NCBI GenBank assembly: GCA_963966185.1
Contig: CAWZYM010000380.1
Location: 691,001 to 755,000 of the forward strand
DNA from: Rhabditoides inermis
Lineage: Eukaryota; Nematoda; Chromadorea; Rhabditida; Rhabditidae
DNA length: 64,000 nucleotides
Direction: 5' to 3'
Shown here piece after piece: positions 1 to 11,700 of the stretch. The notes under the pieces were generated by a model. It saw only the letters and a list, made by a program, of their open reading frames with translations, searched no databases and had not been told where the DNA came from. How positions within the stretch are numbered: position 1 is the first letter of the stretch; every line of letters starts with the position of its first letter. Both the position numbers and the translations under genes were made by a program.

Positions 1-895
1 CAACTAGACATTATTGCTTGAATAGTAAACAACCTGTGACAAGTGACATCACGTAGTTTGTGAGAGATGAGGTCTGATCAAAAAATAGAATACGATCGCC
101 AAAAACAGTCAAGTCCATATGTATGCGTCTATTTAGTAAGGGATTCCTATTGTATTACTTAAATAATACAAACTCACCTAGTGAGCAGTAAATACGAAAC
201 AAAGGAGGCGAAGAGATAGGAATCACAGCGAGACCCGAACAGGCATTCCTTGGGGGCGAAAGTCGACGCCTCTTCTGTACAATCGATACATTTCAACACT
301 TAATAACACGTACGCGAAACGGAAACGACGAAAAACGGAAGAGAGGAACGTATCGCCCGGGCAACCCGGACGCGAAGGCGTTGCGTGCGCGAAACAGCAC
401 GCGGAAGTGTCATCACGTCAGCAAAATCGCATGTACGACATAGATTACGTGATTACGAGATAATTTGTTCGTTTAAATTATCAAAATACGCCGGCATGCA
501 TAGGAAATGCCATGCCAGAAGAAATAGCGGAAGTGCGTGAAACATTACTGATGATCTGATCGATAACTCGCGGAAAGTCAGTAAAACTAGAACATGAAAA
601 CAGCTCAAATAAAACTGCAGTACAGTTTGTTTCTTTCTTTTCTTGTTTTGATAAAATATTAACTGAAATTCATGATATTGTCAACCTAAAAAACAATAGA
701 CATGCTGATTCATTCTTGAAGATCCAAAAATTCAAACTTCTTCTTTCGTTACGGGACCATTCTATGACGTCAGTTTTCATCAGCTGACAGTCCGCTCAGT
801 CGTCAGCTGTTTTCGATCAATTTCTTCTACCTTTGAAGTTTCTATACTTTGTACAACTGCTTTCTTTATATTGTACATCTCCAGCCCGTATTGCT
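1..895. other. Upstream region of BTBD9
   Basis: No convincing coding region is seen. The final 130 bases hold a perfect CRE-like TGACGTCA at 765-772. An inverted pair of E-box-like octamers follows, CAGCTGAC at 781-788 and GTCAGCTG at about 801-808. Their closeness to the BTBD9 start at 896 suggests a promoter. No TATA box is evident. Confidence 0.5.
765..808 (+). promoter_or_regulatory. CRE-like palindrome and paired E-box octamers upstream of BTBD9
   Basis: TGACGTCA is the full CREB/ATF consensus. It lies about 125 bases before the BTBD9 start codon. CAGCTGAC and its reverse complement GTCAGCTG follow within 45 bases. The regulatory role is inferred from motif and position only. Confidence 0.4.
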
Positions 896-2815
896 ATGAG
901 TGACTCGCAGATTCACCGTCTGCAGGGCGCGGCAGCAACCGACACGCCACCAAATCAACAGCACGGTTTGTTGTTTATTTATTTATTTCTTAGTTTGTTC
1001 ATTCTTTGTTTTGTTTATATAATTCGATCAATGAATGAATCAATACTCAGGCGCAAACGGCGAGGTGCAGCACGTGTCTGTGCTGTCGGAGAACATCGGC
1101 TCGCTCTATCTCTCCGACGACTTCAGTGATGTGCTTATCAAGGTCATTAACTTGATTACTTGTCATTTGTATTATTTTATTATTTATTCGTTTACAGGTG
1201 GAAGATGAACAGTTTTCCTCTCATCGCGTCATCCTGGCTGCTAGAAGCGACTACTTCCGGTCTGTTCACTCTGTGTGGTGTTGTTCGCTTGTTTATTGTT
1301 TCTATTTATTTGTGAACTTATTTATTTGTGAACTACTTTATCTGCTTTGTCAATTCCTCATTGTTTCTCATTTATTTGTGAACTACTCTCTCTGCTTTGT
1401 CAATTCCTCATTGTTTTCAGCGCGATGTTGTTCGGCGGTCTGCGGGAGCACGGCGAGAAGGAGATCGAGCTCATCGACACACCCGTCCAGGCATTCAAGT
1501 GCCTACTCAAGTGAGCCATGTTTATTTCATTTTCTAAAATTAGTTTTTTTTTCTTCCCATAAATTATACGTTTCATACTTTGCATTGCAGTGAAAATACG
1601 TTTTATGAATAATATCGTTGTAGTTATCAAATCCTTTAATTGCCCATCTCAATCTCAAGCTATGCATTCTTGCCCATACCTTTTAAATTGTTCTGTACAC
1701 ATGGCTTTAAAATATACATAAACAGCATGACGGTCTACGGTCCAAACCAAAGATTCCCTTTTTAATCGAAAGTGATGTGTGTATGTGCCAGGTACATCTA
1801 CACGTCGAAGCTGTCTCTGTCGCCCCTGCCCTCGGATCTAGTCTTGGACGTGCTGGGACTGGCCCACAAGTACGGCTTCGCGGAGCTCGAGACAAGCATC
1901 GCAGAGTACCTCAAGGTGGATGGATTTTTTTAAATGGCAGAAGCATGAGAGTATTAGAAAAATCGATCGCGCCTTATTTAATGTTCTTCAGGCGAATCTC
2001 TCGTCTCGAAACTTGTGCGCTATTCTTCAAATCGGACTGCTCTACTCGCTGAGGTGAGGAAAAGGGAGGGAAGGAGAAAGAGAGAGGGAGGGAGGGAGGG
2101 AGGGAGAGAGAGGGAGGGAGAGAGAGAGAGGGGGGAAAGGGGGGGGGGAGAGAGCGAGCGAGCGAGCTAGAGAGAGGGAGAAATGGGGGGGGAAGAGAGA
2201 GTTACTTCCTTCCCTCCAGAACCCTCTCCGATCACTGTCTTGTCTACGCTGACCGCCACGCCAGTGAGATACTCAAGACGCAGGTTTGTATTGGAGAATA
2301 TATTTAAGAATTTAAAAAAAATCGCACCCAATTTTCGCCTGCGTTCAATTTCTGGCTCTCTTTTTTCTTTATATAGTTTGTGTATATTGCAGGAAATCAC
2401 AAATATGGGTTTGCTATAGTTTTGCGATAGACGGAGTTCGCATAGATTCGCGTTCAGCGTTCAGCGTTCACTATGGCATGATGACACATCGTTGGACCGC
2501 GTTTCATAAGAAGCCCGCTTATCCGAATAAGATGTGATATTTCTGATAACGAGATAACGGTAGCTGTGACTGTTATCACTTCATGCACTTTTGGAATTCG
2601 TGGAATCAGAGGAACTCGTGGAAATAGCTCAAAATGATATTTTCAGGGATTCATGCAGCTGTCTGCATCGGCCGTCGATCTCATCATATCCAGGTTTGGA
2701 TTGATTTATCGAATTTATTCACGTTTATTTATGTTTCAGGGATTCATTCTGCGCACCGGAGATTGAGATCTTCTCGGCGATTCGCGAGTGGGCGAGTGCG
2801 CAGACTGAGGTGAGA

Positions 2816-2862
<47 letters not shown>

Positions 2863-3053
2863 AGAGATGGGCAGAGATGGGCAGAGAGAGACAGAGACAG
2901 AAAGAGATGGGCAGAGAAAAGTGAAATGTTTTATACTGGCCGTTTGTCATTTGTCTGCATTACATTACTACCAATACTCGGTTTGCTGAAGAATAGTGTT
3001 AGTGGAAAGTTGGTAGAGAATGAATGATAAGCAGTTGATAGAGGGAAGAGGGC

Positions 3054-3084
<31 letters not shown>

Positions 3085-3355
3085 CGGATCCCCCTGTCCA
3101 GCCTCCCTCCTCCTCCACGCTGCCCTCCCTGCTGGCCCGTCTCCGCCTCCCCCTCATCGGACTCGACGACCTTCTCAATGAGGTGAGTGTATGTGGGTGA
3201 GAAGAATCAGATGATCTATCTCGAACCACGTAACACATGACTTTTGTAGTCAAGAGAGTAGACAACTGTCGATGGTCATTTCCAATGTCCTATGTGATTA
3301 CTCATTCACTTCGCTGCCTGCTGTGTTACCCGATCCTTGTTAGAAGAAGAGGGAT

Positions 3356-3398
<43 letters not shown>

Positions 3399-5446
3399 TA
3401 CATGAATTGTGCGCAGGTGCGTTCATCCGGCCTGGTGGCGTCCGACTGTATCCTGGATGCTATCAAGGAGCAGAGCCAGAAGAGGAGCTCCGACCTCAGC
3501 CACAGGGGCTTCTGCGGTGCGTGTCTATCACTTTTTTCTTGCCATTGATATGTATTTTGCTTTTTTTAGGCTTTTGGTATTCCTAGCATTTGATAGCAAA
3601 ATCAAGCGCCTTCGGTATATGAGAGGAGCTGAGGAGCCATGACGTAAGAATAAATGATGCAGTCGGAGACTCGATGCAACGCCATAATATTTTGGAGTCT
3701 AACAATTCGATAAAAGTAGATCTGATAGAGGCAACACCACTGCTTTCGGAGAGGCAAAGTGACAGGCATAGATGCAGTGGTAGACTGGATGCTGTGACAT
3801 GGTCAGTGGTTCCCTCACCGACTCTCATTGCAGTGCCGGGTGTGAACGTGGTTCAGCTGCCTGGCTGCCAGGTCATTTCCGGAGACAACCCTCACGCACT
3901 CCTACAACAGGTTCGCCGTGCTATTTATTTGCTATGAGGCATTTGGCTATTTGGCTATGCGGCTATTTGGCATACATGTATAGAATTATCATGTATTATT
4001 GTAAAGAAATCAATAGATATTTTTGATTTGCTATATTCAACCATTTTGGAGATGTGCAAAAATATGTTTCGCAAGATAGTTATGTGATTGTTTTGCAAGT
4101 TCGCTACTAATCATTCTAGCTTCTTTGCGACTTCAGTCCTATAAAATATCTCGTAAATGTACAAACATTAACATCTGTTTATTTTCTGTTTTCTACTACT
4201 ATAATAGTATGTGTGATCACGTACCGTAATTGTATGATGTGTAGGAGAACCCGGTGCATGACGAGAGGGGACAGACGAGTCACCAGATACAGGGAGGAGT
4301 GGGTGGGACGGCGCCGGTCGGAGGAGAAGGGATTGTGGTGGAGGTGAGCAGAGAGAGAGAGGGGGGGGAGAGGGGGGAGATAGAGAGAGACTTGTTGCAG
4401 CTTGGCCAGCCGCACATCATGAACCGTCTGGTGCTGGGTCTGTGGGACCGCGAGCCGCGCATGTACAGCTACTACGTGGAGGTGGGGGAGGGGGCGGGGC
4501 TCGAAGGGGTGGGGCGTCGGAATGGCGAGTATGACGTTATAGATACGGGGTGTAGAAGAAGATGGTGATGGTGAAAAAAATCCTATGACCTTTTTCGTGT
4601 TGGAATTCAACGGGGGAAAGTTTAATGTTATGTTTCACAATTAAAAGAGACTATTGTGATAATAGTTCATTGTCATAATATAGTGTGTCGTTGCACAAAT
4701 GATAATATCAGGCAGGTGAGGTGACTGACATGTCATTAATTAATGAATCAACAACAGTTCACAGTTCACACTGTGCCACACACCAAAAATGTGATGACAA
4801 TGACTTTAAAATAATATTCAATTCAACAAATGAGTGCATATCAATGAGTGCATCCATGAGGTGTCTGTGGATGGGCGTGACTTGACATGACGTGTTCGCA
4901 ATAAGATACTGGTATCGGTGTGAAGTGATCGAGTTGGCGCTGATGAAGAGAATACACGGTGTGGTGGTTGAACGATACGATCTGGTGTCATCCCCTTGTA
5001 TAGGTGTCTGTGGACGGGCGTGACTGGGTCCGGGTGGTGGACCACTCGCGCTACTTGTGCAGAAGCCGACAGACCCTCCTCTTCCCACACCGAACCGTCA
5101 AGTATGTCAACACATCTTTATGCGTTTTTGTCATTCCCTTGGTTAGCCATATGCATTTTTTTTATTTATTTTTAACGAGACTTTCTATTGCTAGTGATGT
5201 ATGTAGAGATTCAGACACCTTACAACAAACAATTCAGATTGTAATGTAGATAAACATATAGAAATGTTTAATGTTTATTAATAACATCAATCAATCCAGG
5301 TACATCCGTATCGTGGGCACGCACAACAGCGTGAATCGGCTGTTCGCTCTCGCGTCGCTCGAAGCCTCCTTCACCACAGAACACTTCGAGTGCGACAAGG
5401 AGACTGGGCTGATCGGTGGGTGTGGATTGTCATGGATTGTCACATG

Positions 5447-5498
<52 letters not shown>

Positions 5499-6395
5499 TG
5501 GCTGACGTCACCCCTTGCAGTTCCCTCCTCGAACGTGGCGACGATCGAGAACAACGCGTTGGTGATCGAGGGCGTGAGCCGGTGTCGAAACGCGCTCCTC
5601 AACGGAGAGACCACCAGTCAGTCTATTCGGCAGTTATGAAAAAAAAAAGAAACGAGGTCTTCCACTCAATCACAAACACACGCCATACGCACCATGTCGT
5701 TAGAGTAGTGTAGTGGATGTATAGATGTAACTGTCTTTGGTGAATCTAAGCGCCCAAGAATGATGTGATTTGAGACTACGACTGGGACAACGGCTACACA
5801 TGTCACCAGCTGGGCAGCGGGGCTATCACCGTGCAGCTGCCACAGCCATACCTACTCGGCAGTATGCGGTCGGTGGGGATGGGCTGGGCTGGGCGACTGG
5901 GCTTGGGCTGGGCGACTGGGCTTGGGCATGTGTCCATGCCGTTGGCTAGTACGTAGGTCGTAGGCGTGATAAGTCGGAAACTGTTTCCGAAGTTGTTCGA
6001 TGTAGTTTGAGGGCATTCGCAAGTAGTTTGAAGTGGTTGGTGGCATTTCGGAGGTGTTTGGGAGGCATTTTGGCATTGGTTTGAAAAGACTGAATCACTC
6101 GCTGCAGTGATGTTTCGAACTACCGACTCACTGACGCCTGACAAAAAAGCCGTCATCACAAACCACAACAGTGTTTTCGAGATGATTTTTCAAAACATAT
6201 CTGATAGGTTTGTTACAGGCTGCTTCTGTGGGACTGTGACGAGCGCTACTACTCGTACTTTGTCGAGGTATCGATTTATTCATTTAGGAATATTGACTGA
6301 TGTGATTGATTGGTATTCAGGTGAGCTGTAACCAGCAGAACTGGACGCGCGTGGTGGACAAGACACATCAGCAGTGCCGGTGAGTGTGTGTAATC

Positions 6396-6426
<31 letters not shown>

Positions 6427-7789
6427 CCTCTCTCGCGCGTTATTGTTTTTAAATGGGCTATTTCCCCCCCGCTCATCTTTTTCGTTCATCATAACATGAC
6501 CATATGTTTGATGTAAATCCACAACTGTTCCGTTTCACACTTGCTTCTAGTCACTGATACTGATTCAATAGCTCCCTTTTTAGGTGTTCTAACTTGATAT
6601 TCATCCATGCTTCATTCAATCTTATCTTTCCCCGTAGGTTGTTCTATTTGAACGGTGTTTCCTAAGCACACTTATGGTGCATCTCAGTTAAGACAATATC
6701 TATCTCATTCTCTTCTCGACTTCCTTGGTTGACTGAGCCGCCGATGTCAATTGGAGGCCCTGACCGACTTGTAGTTGCATTGTTTCAGTGCGTGGCAGCA
6801 GCTGTCGTTCCCTGCGGAGCCAGTGGTGTTCATCCGGATAGTGGGCACGCACAACTCTGCCAACGAGGTCTTCCACTGCGTACACTTCGAGTGTCCCGGT
6901 AGGTTGCGGGCACGTGTCTTCCTTTCGTAACATCCAGTTTCCCGACAGACGAGCTTTTAATAGTGTGTAGTGAAGTTCAAAATGGGTTTGTGATATTGTG
7001 ATATCTACTACGTCTACTTTGCATGCCCTTGTGTATAGGAAGAGTAAAACTAAAGTTAAATTCTCAATAGTTTGCATTCTCCCTAATGATTCTCACTTGC
7101 TCAGAGGTCGGAGTGGAAAGTAATGGCGATAAGCTGGAATGGGCTATGGTCTCGTAAAGTTGGGAAGAAACAGCTGGAAGCTGTTGCCAGCAAAACACTG
7201 CTGATAAAAGATACGTGGAACGATCTACCCGATCTCCGGTTTGACAACTTTATGATGACACACCCTCAACTTTTTTCTCTTTCTTTTTCTGGAAACTAGA
7301 TCGTTGTGTGTGTTTTTGTGTCCCCCGGTGAACTGTACTTATCTGATTATTGACTTGGTTGATAAGGACTGATCTGGAATTTATGCTATTGCCGGGGAAA
7401 AAGCGAGTGGGCAGTGTGGCAAGTGTGATGATGCAAAACAATTGAATTGTACGTTTGAATGATTTGTATTTGTTCGGAATAAGATCCGAAAATATTGTAT
7501 TGTCGGTGGAAATATTGTCGGAATCGCAGTGTAAGCTATATGTTCTGAATTAGTGATGTCAAACGGTTGTAACAGTACTTGATAACTACTATAGCACTGA
7601 TATAATAAACACAATGGATGCATGTGTAGCAATAAGAAGATGCAACTAAAAGTATATCAAAAAGCAGAACATCTAATGCCTATATGTTTTATAGCCCGCG
7701 TGGAGCGTGCGCAATCGCTGCACGACCGAGCCGAGCTGCCCGAACAGGCCGGTCCGAGTGGAGTCGGAGTGGCGAACCAGCTAGGATAG
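896..7789 (+). CDS. BTBD9: BTB/POZ domain-containing protein 9 (BTBD9), 22 exons
   Basis: The spliced product follows BTBD9 from end to end. Order: N-terminal BTB domain (motif HRVILAARSDYFR, exon at 1198-1259); BACK domain (RDSFCAPE; LRLPLIGLDDLLNEVRSSGL); then two F5/8-type-C (discoidin-like) domains, each with RIVGTHN (exons near 5300 and 6789) and a WDRE or WDCDE motif. BTBD9 proteins are thought to be Cul3 E3-ligase substrate adaptors. Exons read: 896-964, 1051-1142, 1198-1259, 1421-1510, 1792-1915, 1992-2053, 2220-2283, 2647-2693, 2740-2809, 3102-3182, 3417-3516, 3834-3910, 4245-4343, 4401-4481, 5004-5101, 5300-5415, 5521-5616, 5775-5868, 6219-6267, 6321-6379, 6789-6898, 7695-7789. All phases join without a stop. 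The start ATG precedes the conserved HVSVLSENIGSLYLSDDFSD region. Many introns open with GA-rich microsatellites directly after the donor. Confidence 0.95.
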
Positions 7790-8042
7790 ACTGAACGACT
7801 GCACTGCTCCCCGCCCTCCTCGAGTCTCCCTGTCCACACAGCGCCACACCACTCCCGACTTGACTATGTGTACTCTCCTTCTGCTTGTTTCTTACTACGT
7901 GTGCAATCACAACTCGCTGACACTGTGTATTCGACTAGCCTAGACGCGTAGACCGCTTGGAATCTCTTCCGGTGCACATCTTCTGTATATTCGTACGTTG
8001 TCCATTGTAGTTACTGTAGTGCAGTACATTCTGTGTGGTAAT

Positions 8043-8048
8043 AATAAA
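8043..8048 (+). terminator. Poly(A) signal of BTBD9
   Basis: AATAAA lies 254 bases after the BTBD9 stop codon, in an otherwise non-coding stretch. It is the first canonical signal downstream. Confidence 0.6.
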
Positions 8049-8719
8049 TGCTGTTTTCCGAAGATCGTGCTTGTTTGATGAAGCAATGATGTTATTGTGT
8101 TTTTTAAGTGTGATCTTTCTTTTGCTGCGTGCTGAGAAGTTGTTAAAATTTGATGATCACGATCAGGTGTTATCTCGCTAGCTGTCAGCTGACTTCGAGG
8201 TTAGCCTACAGATTAGACTGCCGTTCGGATTTTATTTCGGAAGTTGCCATAGCGTCCACTTGCAGAGATTGGTCAGATGCGGAAGCTATTGGAGAACATT
8301 CTTACTTGTAAACTTTATATATTGCATGAGTTAGACAATGACATATGCCATTACTTGAGTATTGCAGAAATGTTCCATGAATTCGAGAAATTGAAATGAA
8401 TGCACAAAATGAACATGATAACGTGTTTTTACAACAACACATTTGAAAGTGTGTGATAAAATTATGTGTTCAGAATGTATAGTTTTGTGTTCAGAATATA
8501 GTTTTATTTTGTATCGTCGGCAATTGACTGGCCATACAATCATTCCACGAGCGTCATTCCACCAATTCCTCGCATCGGCGGGTCAGCACGTGACAGTGTC
8601 TTATCACAACTGCTTGCCATTTCGCAGCTATATTACAGTAGCCAGCTCACATCGACTGTTCCGGCAAAAAGCCGCCACGTTTTTGCCAACTCTCTCCACG
8701 ATAAGGCGAATTTTGTGGG
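8049..8719. other. Intergenic region between BTBD9 and the EF-hand gene
   Basis: No gene is seen. The stretch holds a CTGTCAGCTGAC palindrome-like motif near 8180 and a short direct repeat (GTGTTCAGAAT near 8468 and 8488). It ends in the TATA promoter of the next gene. Confidence 0.4.
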
Positions 8720-8726
8720 TATAAAT
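8720..8726 (+). promoter_or_regulatory. TATA box of the EF-hand/His-rich gene
   Basis: TATAAAT lies 54 bases before the ATG at 8774. A TCATTC initiator-like sequence sits about 28 bases downstream, the usual spacing for a TATA promoter. It implies a short 5' leader and a strong, tightly regulated gene. Confidence 0.65.
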
Positions 8727-8773
8727 GAGTGCCTGTGGAAGGGGGAGTCATTCTGTCCCCTCGCAGCAGAAGC

Positions 8774-11700
8774 ATGGCGCACCACCACCACGGACACCAC
8801 CACCATGGAGTCAGCGTCAAGCAGCTGAGTGAGTCAATGCTCTGTGGCTCCTGTAATCGACACAGTTCTGAGTAGTTTCGAGTGCTGCGCTCATTTCCAC
8901 AGAGTAGTATCTGGTTTGATAGACACGGTCTTATTCAGGCGATTCTCTTCCCAGCCGAATAAATGCTTCACTAATCTGCAAATTGCGTACTCAACCCATG
9001 AGCTTTTCTTGTTTGCAGAGAAGGTGTTCTCCGAGCACGACTCGAACACATCCGGCCGCATCTCCAAGGACGAGGCCAAGGTGGGTGGGACATAGAAGTA
9101 ATGAAAACGAGACAAAACGCGCGTGAATCATGTTCTTGCGTACATTTTCATTTCCAGCGCTGTGAACAGTAAACAGCGCTGAACCACTACAATATTACAC
9201 CATGTAGCATGTAGCTTTGCGAACATGCAGTTCTTTTATGAAAGCATACTCAATGCCAAATTTCACTCGAAGTGGTTGGAGGGCAGCAAGAGGCTTGCAA
9301 GTGAATTGCAGTGATTGAGAGCTGTTTAGTATTAGTGGAGAGTAGTTGGTGGGCGTTTCGGTAGTTTAAATAGACTTATCGCTGCTTTGCAGGCAGCCCT
9401 GAAGGAGGTGGGCATCTCGCACCGCCGCCACATCGCAGACTTTGGCGCCGAGTTCGACAAGCTCGCCAAGCGACACTCCAAGCACGACCACCACCACATC
9501 ACTTTCGCCGGTGGGTCGGGCGGGTCATCGTCTACCGCAACCTGGTATTGAGTATTGTCCGGGGAAGTAGCAACCCGACAACAAAGTCTGATATGTTAAC
9601 ATGTGAGCATGTGACGCGCTATGAGTTGGTACGCGCACGCTCTTTGATTGTCAGGGTAGTTTCGCTTTCACCGATTCTCTAGAGAGTCGGTGGAAGACCT
9701 GATCCAGTAGGAGTTTGTTTAAGTTTATTTCTAGTCACTTTACTGCGCTTATTAGTGATTGGTCTTCCAATGTATAGATAGAAGACAACTTTGAGGCTTA
9801 TTGCGTTGGGCGCTGCAGCACTCATGACCTGACTGTTCTATGAAAAATAGCATAATACCGTCGTTTCTTTGCAGACTTCCTGCACTTCATTAAGCCGGAG
9901 CACGGACGCGTGCACAAGAAACACCTCGCCCACAAGGCTGCTCATCACCACCACGCGGTGGCCAACAAGGACAGCTCCTCATCTTCCTCCTCCTCGGAGT
10001 CAGAGGCCGAGCACGGACACCACCACGAGCACCACGAGGCCGCCCACCACCACCACAAGAAGCACCACGGCCACAAGCACCACCACGTGAAGCACCACAA
10101 GAAAGACAGCTCCTCCAGCTCCTCCTCTTCCTCCTCCTCGGAGTCGGAGCCCGAGCACGGACACCACCACGAGCACCACGAGGCCGCCCACCACCACCAC
10201 AAGAAGAACCACGGCCACAAGCACCACCACGTGAAGCACCACAAGAAGGACAGCTCCTCCAGCTCCTCCTCTTCCTCCTCCTCGGAGTCGGAGGCCGAGC
10301 ACGGACACCACCACGAGCACCACGAGGCCGCCTTCCCCCATCACAAGAAGCACCACGGCCACAAGCACCACCACGTGAAGCACCACAAGAAGGACAGCTC
10401 CTCCAGCTCCTCCTCTTCCTACTCCTCGGAGTCGGAGCCCGAGCACGGACACCACCACGAGCACCACGAGGCCGCCCACCACCACCACAAGAAGCACCAC
10501 GGTCACAAGCACCACCACGTGAAGCACCACAAGAAGGACAGCTCCTCCAGCTCCTCCTCTTCCTCCTCCTCGGAGTCGGAAGCCGAGCACGGACACCACC
10601 ACGAGCACCACGAGGCCGCCCACCACCACCACAAGAAGCACCACGGCCACAAGCACCACCACGTGAAGCACCACAAGAAAGACAGCTCCTCCAGCTCCTC
10701 CTCTTCCTCCTCCTCGGAGTCAGAGGCCGAGCACGGACACCACCACGAGCACCACGAGGCCGCCCACCACCACCACAAGAAGCACCACGGCCACAAGCAC
10801 CACCACGTGAAGCACCACAAGAAGGACAGCTCCTCCAGCTCCTCCTCTTCCTCCTCCTCGGAGTCAGAGGCCGAGCACGGACACCACCACGAGCACCACG
10901 AGGCCGCCCACCACCACCACAAGAAGCACCACGGCCACAAGCACCACCACGTGAAGCACCACAAGAAAGACAGCTCCTCCAGCTCCTCCTCTTCCTCCTC
11001 CTCGGAGTCGGAGCCCGAGCACGGACACCACCACGAGCACCACGAGGCCGCCCACCACCACCACAAGAAGAACCACGGCCACAAGCACCACCACGTGAAG
11101 CACCACAAGAAGGACAGCTCCTCCAGCTCCTCCTCTTCCTCCTCCTCGGAGTCGGAGGCCGAGCACGGACACCACCACGAGCACCACGAGGCCGCCTTCC
11201 CCCATCACAAGAAGCACCACGGCCACAAGCACCACCACGTGAAGCACCACAAGAAGGACAGCTCCTCCAGCTCCTCCTCTTCCTACTCCTCGGAGTCGGA
11301 GCCCGAGCACGGACACCACCACGAGCACCACGAGGCCGCCCACCACCACCACAAGAAGCACCACGGTCACAAGCACCACCACGTGAAGCACCACAAGAAG
11401 GACAGCTCCTCCAGCTCCTCCTCTTCCTCCTCCTCGGAGTCGGAAGCCGAGCACGGACACCACCACGAGCACCACGAGGCCGCCCACCACCACCACAAGA
11501 AGCACCACGGCCACAAGCACCACCACGTGAAGCACCACAAGAAAGACAGCTCCTCCAGCTCCTCCTCTTCCTCCTCCTCGGAGTCAGAGGCCGAGCACGG
11601 ACACCACCACGAGCACCACGAGGCCGCCCACCACCACCACAAGAAGCACCACGGCCACAAGCACCACCACGTGAAGCACCACAAGAAGGACAGCTCCTCC